This document shows positions 17,349 to 25,486 of a stretch of 64,000 bases of DNA, in pieces (position 1 is the stretch's first letter; every line of letters begins with the position of its first letter). The translations under genes were made by a program, and so were the position numbers. The notes beneath the pieces are model-generated. The model saw only the letters and a list, made by a program, of their open reading frames with translations. It had not been told where the DNA came from and ran no database searches. Source of the DNA: Aurantiacibacter arachoides (lineage in GTDB: Bacteria; Pseudomonadota; Alphaproteobacteria; Sphingomonadales; Sphingomonadaceae); contig NZ_WTYH01000001.1 in the NCBI RefSeq assembly GCF_009827335.1, positions 1,240,001 to 1,304,000 on the forward strand, read 5' to 3'.

Positions 17349-19657
17349 CCAAGCTTGGCCACGACCTCGTCACGCAGGCGTTTCACCATGGCGGGATCGC
17401 ACAGCCTGCGGTCCAGCTCCTCGTCGCAGATCGCCAGAAAGGCGTCGCGCTTGAAGCTGAGGCAGACGGTCTCGTCGAAACCGCCCGGCACCGTCGAGCA
17501 GACGAGATCGATCATCCGCTCTGCCCCGTGCAGGCGGCCCCACAAGTAATCGTTTTCGCGATAGGCGCGGCTGAAGAAGGCGCCGAAGTTGAAGAACTCG
17601 GTTCCGCGCAGGGTGGCCGCGGTGCCCCCCGTGCGAATGGCACTCGCATCCTCGGGGCTGATGCGATCGACCTTCACCGGGTCGAACTCGGTAAAGCCCT
17701 CGTTTCGCAGCAGCGGCAGGGTCGTCACGTCGTAGAAGGGAAACCCCAGGTAGGCGAGCAACATCCGGCGGCGCAGCTCGCGGGGAATTGCCTCCATCGT
17801 GGCGGAAAGGATGCGCTCGGCCTCCTCGTCTGCATCTCGCAGCGCTCGCGCCGCGGCAAGCGCATCCAGCAGCGCGCCCGGTTCCCTCAGCACCGCACCC
17901 GCCCGCGCGGGAAAGGCGTCGCCAAGATTACGCCAGTCCTCGCGATTGAAATACAGCGCCAGCGCGCGGTAGACGCCGTCGCGCGCCGCCTCCAGTCCAT
18001 CATCGCCCAGGTCAGGATCGGCGTCCCACTCGCGTGACAGCCGCCGGGTAAGCAGGCGCAGGCGGCGGATGCGAAAGGCGATGTCGTGGTCGCGGAGAAA
18101 GGCGATGGCCCCCTCGCTCGCGCCGCCGCGCGGCGCGCCAAGCGTGTCGAGCCCGCGCTTCTCCACCTCACCGCGCAGAGCCGCCGCCACGTCTGCGCGG
18201 TCGGGCCTGGTCTCGAACGTCCCCGCCGCCAGCGCCAGTTCGGCAATGCGGTCGACGATGCCCGCTACCTTGGTCTGGGCATAGGCGTGAAAGGTGTAAC
18301 CAGCTTCCTCGGCGGCCGCCTGCTGCGCCTTGGCACGCCACTTCGCGAGGCGCGCTGGCGTGGGCCGGTCGAGGAACAGGGTGCGCCCGAAGATACGCTC
18401 TACCGCGGCTTCGATCTCGGGCCGCAGCGCCTGCACCATGCGCCGCAATCGCAGCGCCTCGCGCGATTGCGCCTCCAGCATTTCCAGGTTGTCGCGGATA
18501 GGCTGTTCGCGGGGGATCGCGGAGAGCGAGCCGACGATGGCGGAGAAGAAACCGATCTGCCGCGGATTATCGCCGCTGGCTGGCGTCCGGCGGGCAGGGG
18601 TTGGGTCGATGTAGACGAAACGCCGGTCCACCTCGCGCTGGGCAGGCCGCGCGCCGAGGCCCGCCATCGCGCCCGCGAACGGGGCGTTCACCAGCACCGA
18701 ACCGTCGATCAGCGCCACCTGGTCGAGCGTTCCCTGGTCGACGTGCGCTGGCATCACCCGCCGCAGGAATGCCTCGCGGCCGGGCCAGCTGCCGGGGAAT
18801 GCCCGGTCGATTTCGGCCACGCTCATGGGCGGGAAGGCGCCGGGAAAGCTGGCCGTGGCGCGGGCGGCAAAGGTCAGTTCGTTAAGGTGCGCCAGATCGC
18901 TTCCGCCGGTCGCGGGCGTCGCCGCGCGAAAGCCGATCGGCATACGGTGCTCGCTCTCTTCGACCAATGGCGGGCTATTGAGCCGCAGGCGCTCACGGTG
19001 GCCGCGATAGTCGGTGGCCGTGACCAGCAGGTCGAGCGGATGCCCGGCCGGCAGCAGGGGATGGTCCGCGCCCGCCTCACCCAGCGCCTGCAGCGCGTCG
19101 TGAAGCAGGCGGGTGAAGCCGAGACCCGAAAACGGCGGTTCGAACCAGCGCCCGCGCACCAGGCCCGATAGCTTGCGCCGCACCTCGTGCCGGGTTTCGA
19201 CGGAGACGCTTTCACTGACCGCGTTGCCCGGGCGGTTTGTCAGGTACCACACGAGGGGGCGCATCCACGGCTTGGCCCCCACGTCCGACCAGGGCCGCGC
19301 CTCCTCCGCCACCAGTTGCTCGACATCCGCGTTCTTCAGCCAGAGCTCGGTGAGCGGTTCGAGGCTGTGGCCCGAATGGATGGCCTGGGCGAGAAAGACG
19401 GCGTTGATCCCGCCCGCGCTCGCACCGGTGACAATGTCGGTCAGCACCCGCAGGCGCAGGCCGTCCTCATTCTCGATCTTGCGCAGCAGCGCGAGGTAGA
19501 CCCGTTCCACCCCGGCAGCAGTCGAAGGCGCGGCGGCGTGGAAATCCCGGCTCGCGCGGGTCAGCTTCCAGATCTCCTTGGTGACGCCATGCATGTACAC
19601 GGCGAGGCTGACCCCTCCGTAGCAGACCAGCGCGATCCTCAATTCCTTCTGCCGCAT
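17345..19657 (-). CDS. Large patatin-like protein (DUF3376-type)
   Basis: The 770-residue protein has a patatin-like phospholipase fold at the N-terminus. It carries the glycine-rich CYGGVSLAVYMHG (oxyanion region), the nucleophile motif GASAG at residues 78-82 (Ser80), and a catalytic DG in LIDGSVLVNAPF. The long remainder is alpha-helical and matches in size the bacterial patatin-related family with a DUF3376 C-terminal region. Lipase activity is therefore plausible but the substrate is unknown. ATG 19657 is preferred because the family starts near KELRIALVCYGG; an ATG at 19732 would add 25 atypical residues. It is divergent from radA and convergent with dnaJ. Confidence 0.8.
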   Translation of the reverse strand: MRQKELRIALVCYGGVSLAVYMHGVTKEIWKLTRASRDFHAAAPSTAAGVERVYLALLRKIENEDGLRLRVLTDIVTGASAGGINAVFLAQAIHSGHSLEPLTELWLKNADVEQLVAEEARPWSDVGAKPWMRPLVWYLTNRPGNAVSESVSVETRHEVRRKLSGLVRGRWFEPPFSGLGFTRLLHDALQALGEAGADHPLLPAGHPLDLLVTATDYRGHRERLRLNSPPLVEESEHRMPIGFRAATPATGGSDLAHLNELTFAARATASFPGAFPPMSVAEIDRAFPGSWPGREAFLRRVMPAHVDQGTLDQVALIDGSVLVNAPFAGAMAGLGARPAQREVDRRFVYIDPTPARRTPASGDNPRQIGFFSAIVGSLSAIPREQPIRDNLEMLEAQSREALRLRRMVQALRPEIEAAVERIFGRTLFLDRPTPARLAKWRAKAQQAAAEEAGYTFHAYAQTKVAGIVDRIAELALAAGTFETRPDRADVAAALRGEVEKRGLDTLGAPRGGASEGAIAFLRDHDIAFRIRRLRLLTRRLSREWDADPDLGDDGLEAARDGVYRALALYFNREDWRNLGDAFPARAGAVLREPGALLDALAAARALRDADEEAERILSATMEAIPRELRRRMLLAYLGFPFYDVTTLPLLRNEGFTEFDPVKVDRISPEDASAIRTGGTAATLRGTEFFNFGAFFSRAYRENDYLWGRLHGAERMIDLVCSTVPGGFDETVCLSFKRDAFLAICDEELDRRLCDPAMVKRLRDEVVAKLG

Positions 19658-19756
19658 GGCCAGGGTGTGGCAGATGGGGCGGGCCGGGGAAAGCGTGCGC
19701 TCACGCCTCTCAACACCTCTTGTGTTCCACATCTGTTCCCGTTAGTCCCGATGGGG

Positions 19757-21124
19757 ATGGCCAAGCCCAAGAAACGATTTGTCTGCACCGAATGTGGCTG
19801 CGTCTCCTCCCGCTGGCAGGGCCAGTGCCCCGATTGCAGCGAGTGGAACACGCTGACGGAGGAGGCGCCGGAAACCAAGTTTGCCGCTGCGCACAGCCTG
19901 GCCAGTGGCGGCAGGGCGATCCAGTTCGAAAGCCTCGACGCGCCGACCAAGCCGCTCGCCCGGCGCTCCACCGGCGTGGCCGAATTCGATCGCGCGCTGG
20001 GCGGCGGGCTGGTGCCGGGATCGGCCATTCTGATGGGTGGAGAGCCGGGCATCGGTAAATCGACCCTGCTGCTGCAGGCGGCGGCCTCCATTGCCAGGGG
20101 CGGGGGCGACGTGGTCTACGTGAGCGGGGAGGAAGCGACCGGCCAGGTGCGGATGCGCGCCGTGCGTTTGGGCGTCGCCGATGCCAGTTTGCGGCTCGCC
20201 GCGGCAACGTCGGTGCGCGATATTCTCACCACGCTTGGCAGGGGCAGCGCGCCCGATCTGCTGGTCGTCGATTCGATCCAGACCATGCACTCCGACATGA
20301 TCGAGGGTGCGCCCGGCACGGTCAGCCAGGTGCGCGCCAGCGCCTTTGAACTGATCCGCTTCGCCAAGGAAACCGGCACCTGCCTCGTGCTCGTCGGTCA
20401 CGTGACCAAGGACGGCAATATCGCCGGCCCCCGCGTGCTGGAACACATGGTCGATACGGTGATGAGCTTCGAGGGCGAGCGCAGCCACCAGTATCGCATT
20501 TTGCGCAGCCTCAAGAACCGCTTCGGCGCGGTGGACGAGATCGGCGTGTTCGCGATGGAAGGCCACGGTCTTGCCGAAGTCAGCAACCCGTCCACGCTGT
20601 TCCTGTCCGGCCGCGACGAGCCTATCGCCGGCAGCGCCGTGTTTCCCGCCATGGAGGGGACGCGGCCGGTGCTGGTGGAAATCCAGGCGCTGATCGTGCG
20701 GTTGCAATCGGGCGCCACGCCGCGGCGCGCGGTCGTGGGCTGGGACAGCGGTCGCCTGGCCATGCTGCTGGCGGTCCTCGAATCGCGATGTGGCCTGAGT
20801 TTTTCCACCGCCGAAGTCTATCTCAACGTCGCGGGCGGTTACCGTCTGTCGGACCCGGCAGCCGATCTCGCCGTGGCCGCCGCGCTGATCTCGGCACTGG
20901 CGGACCGGCCGCTGTCCAAGGATGCCATCTGGTTCGGCGAACTCTCGCTCTCAGGCGAAGTGCGGCCTGTCGCCCATGCCTCGCTACGCCAGCGCGAGGC
21001 AGCCAAATTGGGCTTCGGGCGCGCATTCGGGCCGGTCGATGGCGGGCAGGACGTGAAGGGTTTGCGCTATTGCGACATCGGCAGCGTCACGTCTCTCGTT
21101 GACCGGGTGATGGCATCGACCTAG
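19757..21124 (+). CDS. radA: DNA repair protein RadA (Sms)
   Basis: RadA is a RecA-like ATPase that speeds branch migration of recombination intermediates. The protein starts with a four-cysteine zinc finger (Cys10, 13, 24, 27), followed by Walker A GGEPGIGKST, the RadA signature LKNRFGAVDEIGVF, and a C-terminal Lon-protease-like domain (SGEVRPV near the end). ATG 19757 gives 455 residues, the usual length; ATG 19751 would add two residues. cvpA follows 12 bases later. Confidence 0.95.
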   Translation: MAKPKKRFVCTECGCVSSRWQGQCPDCSEWNTLTEEAPETKFAAAHSLASGGRAIQFESLDAPTKPLARRSTGVAEFDRALGGGLVPGSAILMGGEPGIGKSTLLLQAAASIARGGGDVVYVSGEEATGQVRMRAVRLGVADASLRLAAATSVRDILTTLGRGSAPDLLVVDSIQTMHSDMIEGAPGTVSQVRASAFELIRFAKETGTCLVLVGHVTKDGNIAGPRVLEHMVDTVMSFEGERSHQYRILRSLKNRFGAVDEIGVFAMEGHGLAEVSNPSTLFLSGRDEPIAGSAVFPAMEGTRPVLVEIQALIVRLQSGATPRRAVVGWDSGRLAMLLAVLESRCGLSFSTAEVYLNVAGGYRLSDPAADLAVAAALISALADRPLSKDAIWFGELSLSGEVRPVAHASLRQREAAKLGFGRAFGPVDGGQDVKGLRYCDIGSVTSLVDRVMAST

Positions 21125-21136
21125 TTTGGTGGCCGA

Positions 21137-21676
21137 ATGACGGGTTTCGATATCATCGTATTGCTGATCGTGGGGGTCGGCGCGGTTGGCGGTTTCATGC
21201 GCGGTTTCGTGCAGGAGGTCCTGTCGCTTGGCGCCTGGATCCTGGCGGTGCTCGCCATTCGTTACCTGCACACCGATCTGACCGCCGCCATTCTCGATTT
21301 CATGGGCTCGCCGGTCACCGCGGCCATCCTCGCCTTTGCGCTGCTGCTGCTGATCCCCTACGCCGGGATGAAACTGATCGCGCGCATCGCAGGCAAGAGC
21401 GCGCGCGGTTCGACGCTGGGCCCGATCGACCGGGTGCTGGGCTTCGGCTTTGGCGCGGTGAAGGGCGTCGTCATCGTGATCGTCGCCTTTTCGCTGCTGG
21501 TTCTGGGATACGACACCGTGTGGGGCGCGCGCGGCAGGCCGGACTGGATTGCAGAGGCGCGCACCTACCAGCTGGTGGACGCCGGATCGCGGGCCATGGT
21601 GCAGATCATCGCTGAACGCCGCGCGCACCTGGCCGACGACGAGGATGGCGGAGCCGACGCGGCGACGGGCGAGTGA
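21137..21676 (+). CDS. cvpA: CvpA family membrane protein
   Basis: The 179-residue protein has four hydrophobic helices, starting FDIIVLLIVGVGAVGGFMRGFVQEV, which is the characteristic CvpA opening, and STLGPIDRVLGFGFGAVKG before the fourth helix. The C-terminus is a short charged cytoplasmic tail. CvpA was linked to colicin V production, and in Enterobacteria to envelope stress tolerance; the exact role is unsettled. It follows radA by 12 bases and overlaps the scaffold gene by GTGA. Confidence 0.88.
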   Translation: MTGFDIIVLLIVGVGAVGGFMRGFVQEVLSLGAWILAVLAIRYLHTDLTAAILDFMGSPVTAAILAFALLLLIPYAGMKLIARIAGKSARGSTLGPIDRVLGFGFGAVKGVVIVIVAFSLLVLGYDTVWGARGRPDWIAEARTYQLVDAGSRAMVQIIAERRAHLADDEDGGADAATGE

Positions 21677-22104
21677 GCACCGACAAGCTTTATACGCCGC
21701 AATTGCTGGCAGCGGCGGTCGAACTGGCGAATTATCCGCCGATACCCGAGGCGGCGTTGCATGGCGAGGCGCGCTCGCCCTTCTGCGGATCGACCATCGC
21801 GCTCGACCTGCTGCTGGACGATGACGGGCGGATCACACGGACCGGCATGCAGGTGCGCGCCTGCGCCGTCGGACAGGCAGCCGCCGCGGTGTTTGCCCGT
21901 CATGTCACCGGACGCGGCGCCGCCGACCTGCTCGCCGCACATGATGCCATTGCAAGCTGGCTTGCCGGCGAGGGTGAGGCGCCCGACTGGCCGGACATGG
22001 CGCTGATCGCGCCGGCCCGCGCCTTTCCCGGCCGTCACGGTGCCATCGTCCTGCCGTGGAAGGCGGCGATTGCGGCTCTTTCCACTGTGCCTGCAAGCCG
22101 CTAG
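21673..22104 (+). CDS. IscU/NifU_N-like iron-sulfur scaffold protein
   Basis: The 143-residue protein has the two N-terminal cysteine environments of the IscU/NifU N-terminal fold: PFCGSTIALDLLLD (Cys38) and VRACAVGQAAAAVFA (Cys64). The third cysteine expected near position 105 is absent. It may therefore be a scaffold-related protein that does not assemble clusters in the usual way. It begins with GTG 21673 overlapping the cvpA stop (GTGA). No other isc or suf genes are present nearby. The family is fairly sure and the function is an inference. Confidence 0.72.
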   Translation: MSTDKLYTPQLLAAAVELANYPPIPEAALHGEARSPFCGSTIALDLLLDDDGRITRTGMQVRACAVGQAAAAVFARHVTGRGAADLLAAHDAIASWLAGEGEAPDWPDMALIAPARAFPGRHGAIVLPWKAAIAALSTVPASR

Positions 22105-22138
22105 TTCCCGGCGCGAATTCAGACTTTCGGGGGAGCCA

Positions 22139-23776
22139 ATGGACGCGACGGCCGCGCAGACGCAAGTGCAACCCACGGCGAAGGACATTCGCCTGGTCAT
22201 CGCCGCCAGTTCGGCCGGCACGATCTTCGAATGGTACGATTTTTTCATCTACGGCACGCTCGCCGCGCTGATCGGTGCGGCGTTCTTTCCCTCGGGCAAC
22301 GCCACGTTGCAGACGCTGCTGGTCTGGGCGGGCTTTGCGGTCGGTTTCGGGTTCCGGCCTCTGGGCGCGATCCTGTTTGGCTACCTGGGTGACAAGCTGG
22401 GGCGCAAGTACACGTTCCTCGTCACCGTGACGCTGATGGGCGTGGCGACCGCGGGCGTCGGGCTGATACCCACGGCGGCGAGCATCGGCATCGCCGCGCC
22501 GATCATCGTCATCAGCCTGCGCATCCTGCAGGGCCTGGCGCTGGGCGGCGAATATGGCGGCGCGGCGATCTACGTCGCCGAACACGCCCCGCCCGAAAAG
22601 CGCGGCTTCTACACAAGTTTCATCCAGGCAAGCGTGGTCGGCGGCTTCGTGCTGTCGATCCTGGTCGTGCTGATCTGCCGCGCCCTCATCCCTGCGGAGG
22701 AGTTCGCCGCGTGGGGCTGGCGGATACCCTTCCTGCTGTCGATCGTGCTGCTGGGTATCTCGCTGTGGATGCGCCTCAAGCTGTCCGAAAGCCCGGTGTT
22801 CCAGGCAATGAAGGAAGCGGGCGAGACATCCGGCAACCCGTTCGTCGAGAGTTTCACCTACCCCGGCAACAAGAAGCGTATCTTCGTCGCGATGTTCGGC
22901 ATCACCGGCGTCTTGACCACGATCTGGTACACCGCCTTCTTTTCCTCGCTCAGCTTCCTGCGCGGGCCGATGCGCATGGATGAAGGGCTCGTGGAAGGGA
23001 TACTGCTGCTCGCCGGCGCAATTGCGATGACGTTCTATCTCGTGGTCGGCAAATGGTCCGACCGGGTGGGGCGCAAGAAGCCGATCGTCATCGGCGCGGT
23101 GCTGACGCTGGTCCTGCTGTTCCCCATTTTCTGGGCGATGGGCGCGCTCGCCAATCCGGGCCTCAATCGCAGCGCGGCCGAGGCGCCGGTGCTGGTGAGC
23201 GGCCCGGCGTGCGAATTCGATCCCTTCGCCAGCGTGCAGGCAACCGAATGCGGGCGGGTGCTGTCGGATCTGACCGCGCTGGGCGTTCCCTACGACATTC
23301 GACCCACGGAGGCGGGGCAGTCGAACGTGCCCCGCATCGTCGAGATCGGCGATTTCAGCCTCGATTACACAGGGCTGGAGGATGCAACCCGCAAGGAACG
23401 CATCCAGGGCTCGCTGGAGGCGGCGGGATACGATTTCGGCAGCCAGTCTCCGCCGTTCCTCGCCGTGCTGGGGGTAATCGCGCTGTTGCTGGTGCTGGGC
23501 GTGCTCTCTGCATTGACATACGGCAGCGTGGCGGCGTTGCTGACGGAGATGTTTCCCGCGCGCATCCGCTATTCCTCGATGTCGATCCCCTACCATATCG
23601 GGGCGGGCTACCTCGGCGGGTTCCTGCCGCTGATCTCCGGCTACATCGTGGCGCGCACGGGCAACGTCTATGCCGGTCTGTGGTACACCTGGGCCGTGGT
23701 CGCCTTTGGTGCGTTGGTCGCCTGGTGGGGCCTGAAGGGCGGACCGCCTGCTGATTTTTCCGATGACCCGGCCTGA
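22139..23776 (+). CDS. MFS transporter, metabolite:H+ symporter (MHS) type, with periplasmic insertion
   Basis: The 545-residue protein has the MHS/ProP-type signature: FEWYDFFIYG in the first helix, GYLGDKLGRK (81-90) and GKWSDRVGRKK (304-314) as the two loop 2-3 motifs, and LQGLALGGEYGGAAIYVAEHAP. ATG 22139 follows GGGGGAG. Residues about 340-437, between the eighth and ninth helices, form a roughly 100-residue hydrophilic insert on the periplasmic side with two cysteines (358 and 371), which ordinary MHS carriers lack. The substrate is unknown (organic acid, osmolyte or similar). The 3' end overlaps alr by 14 bases. Confidence 0.85.
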   Translation: MDATAAQTQVQPTAKDIRLVIAASSAGTIFEWYDFFIYGTLAALIGAAFFPSGNATLQTLLVWAGFAVGFGFRPLGAILFGYLGDKLGRKYTFLVTVTLMGVATAGVGLIPTAASIGIAAPIIVISLRILQGLALGGEYGGAAIYVAEHAPPEKRGFYTSFIQASVVGGFVLSILVVLICRALIPAEEFAAWGWRIPFLLSIVLLGISLWMRLKLSESPVFQAMKEAGETSGNPFVESFTYPGNKKRIFVAMFGITGVLTTIWYTAFFSSLSFLRGPMRMDEGLVEGILLLAGAIAMTFYLVVGKWSDRVGRKKPIVIGAVLTLVLLFPIFWAMGALANPGLNRSAAEAPVLVSGPACEFDPFASVQATECGRVLSDLTALGVPYDIRPTEAGQSNVPRIVEIGDFSLDYTGLEDATRKERIQGSLEAAGYDFGSQSPPFLAVLGVIALLLVLGVLSALTYGSVAALLTEMFPARIRYSSMSIPYHIGAGYLGGFLPLISGYIVARTGNVYAGLWYTWAVVAFGALVAWWGLKGGPPADFSDDPA

Positions 23777-24809
23777 ACCGCCGCCCGCCAGCCTGCAGAT
23801 GCGTATCGACCGCGATGCGCTGATGGCCAATTGGCGCGCGCTCGATCGGCTCTCGGGCACGGCAACAGCGGGTGCGGCGGTCAAGGCGAACGCCTATGGC
23901 CTGGGCGTCGACCGTGTTGCCCCGGCGCTGCTTCGGGCGGGCGCGCGGGAATTCTTCCTTGCGCACTGGAGCGAGGTCGCCCCCCTGCTGGGTCATGTCG
24001 ACCCGGCCATGGTCAGCGTTCTTCACGGCCCACGCAATGCGGCAGAGGCGGCCTACGCCCGCGCCACGGGCGCAACGCCGATCATCAACTCGCTGCGCCA
24101 GGCCAGGCTGTGGAACGAGACCGGGGGAGGGCGCTGCCACCTGATGATCGACAGCGGCATCAACCGGTTGGGCATCGCGCCGACAGAAGCCAACGATCCG
24201 GAGATCGCCCACCTCGATATCGACATCCTGCTTTCCCACCTCGCCTCGGCGGACGAGGACAGCGCACTGAACGCCCGGCAGCTTTCGGTTTTTCGCCAGG
24301 TTTCGCAGCAGGTGAAGGCCCGGCGGCGCAGCTTTGGCAACAGTGCCGGAATTATGCTGGGCGCGGATTATCATTTCGACCTGACGCGCCCGGGCATTGC
24401 GCTTTACGGCGGCGTTCCGGTTTCGTCGCTAGGGGCGCATGTCGCGCAGGTCGCCTTTCCCGAGGCGGCCGTCCTGCAGGTCCGCGCCCTGCAACCCGGC
24501 GACAGCGTGGGATACAACGCGCAATGGACGGCCCGGCGGGCCACCCGTGCGGCGACGGTCTCGATCGGCTACGCTGACGGCTTTCTTCGCGCTCGCGGCA
24601 TCGGGGGTGCGCTCGGGTTCGGCGATACCGCGCTGCCGATCATCGGGCGGGTTTCGATGGACATGGTCGTGGTGGATTGCGGCGATGCCCCGGTCTGCGA
24701 AGGCGATTACCTATCCATCCCCTTCGACCTGCCTGCCGCGAGCGCGCTGTCGGGCCTGTCACAATACGAGATCCTGACGACCATCGGTCACCGCTTCCAA
24801 CCCGTCTGA
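23763..24809 (+). CDS. alr: Alanine racemase
   Basis: This PLP enzyme interconverts L- and D-alanine for peptidoglycan. The 348-residue protein has the PLP lysine in AAVKANAYGLG (Lys41), LMIDSGINRLG, and the C-terminal domain with GYNAQW carrying the second catalytic tyrosine, plus GRVSMDMVVVD. It starts inside the end of the transporter gene (14-base overlap in another frame), so it is probably translated with it. The lysine and tyrosine acid-base pair is intact, which suggests an active enzyme. Confidence 0.93.
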   Translation: MTRPEPPPASLQMRIDRDALMANWRALDRLSGTATAGAAVKANAYGLGVDRVAPALLRAGAREFFLAHWSEVAPLLGHVDPAMVSVLHGPRNAAEAAYARATGATPIINSLRQARLWNETGGGRCHLMIDSGINRLGIAPTEANDPEIAHLDIDILLSHLASADEDSALNARQLSVFRQVSQQVKARRRSFGNSAGIMLGADYHFDLTRPGIALYGGVPVSSLGAHVAQVAFPEAAVLQVRALQPGDSVGYNAQWTARRATRAATVSIGYADGFLRARGIGGALGFGDTALPIIGRVSMDMVVVDCGDAPVCEGDYLSIPFDLPAASALSGLSQYEILTTIGHRFQPV

Positions 24810-24906
24810 ACGACGGGCCCTTACCGCATTTGCTAAACCCGTGCTGCAAGTGCTAAGAGATGCGCTGACAGATACCGGGCGCAACCCCTTTCAAGAGATA
24901 GATACG

Positions 24907-25470
24907 ATGGCAAACAAAGACCGCACGGAAGGGGGACCCGTGATCATAAAGAAGTACGCCAACCGGCGTCTCTACAACACCAGTTCCTCCAGCTATATCA
25001 CCCTTGACGATCTTGCCGCGATGGTGCGCGAAGAGGTGGATTTCCAAGTGCTGGATGCCAAGTCCGGCAACGATATCACCCATTCGATCCTGACCCAGAT
25101 CATCATGGAGGAAGAGGCCAATGGCGAGCATATGCTGCCCGTCAGCTTTCTGCGCCAGCTGATCGGGATGTATGGTAATTCGATGCAGGCGATGATGCCG
25201 CCCTATCTGGAGGCGTCGATGGCGAACTTCCAATCCAACCGCGAAACGATGCGCGACGCCTTCAAGACGAACATGGCGCCCGAGGTTTTCGCGCGCATGG
25301 CGGAAACCAACATGGCCATGTTCCAGGCCGCTGCCGCCGCCTTCATGCCTGGCGCCAAGCAATCTCCTGCCGCAGCAGCCGGTACGGACAGTGCGGGCCG
25401 CGACGATATCGACGCCCTGCGCGCGCAGATGGCGGAGATGCAGCGCAAGCTCGACAAGCTCGGCGAATAG
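24907..25470 (+). CDS. phaR: Polyhydroxyalkanoate synthesis repressor PhaR
   Basis: PhaR binds PHA granules and represses phasin and related genes. The 187-residue protein has the PHB_acc_N DNA-binding domain (VIIKKYANRRLYNT, SYITLDDLAAMV, DFQVLDAKSGNDIT) and the PHB_acc segment (ILTQIIMEEE, LPVSFLRQLI, YLEASM), then an Ala/Met-rich region and a short C-terminal coiled coil. ATG 24907 fits the family; an upstream start at 24841 would add 22 atypical residues. It implies that this organism makes polyhydroxyalkanoate, although no pha synthesis genes are in the window. Confidence 0.92.
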   Translation: MANKDRTEGGPVIIKKYANRRLYNTSSSSYITLDDLAAMVREEVDFQVLDAKSGNDITHSILTQIIMEEEANGEHMLPVSFLRQLIGMYGNSMQAMMPPYLEASMANFQSNRETMRDAFKTNMAPEVFARMAETNMAMFQAAAAAFMPGAKQSPAAAAGTDSAGRDDIDALRAQMAEMQRKLDKLGE

Positions 25471-25486
25471 ACTAACCGGCCTTCCC

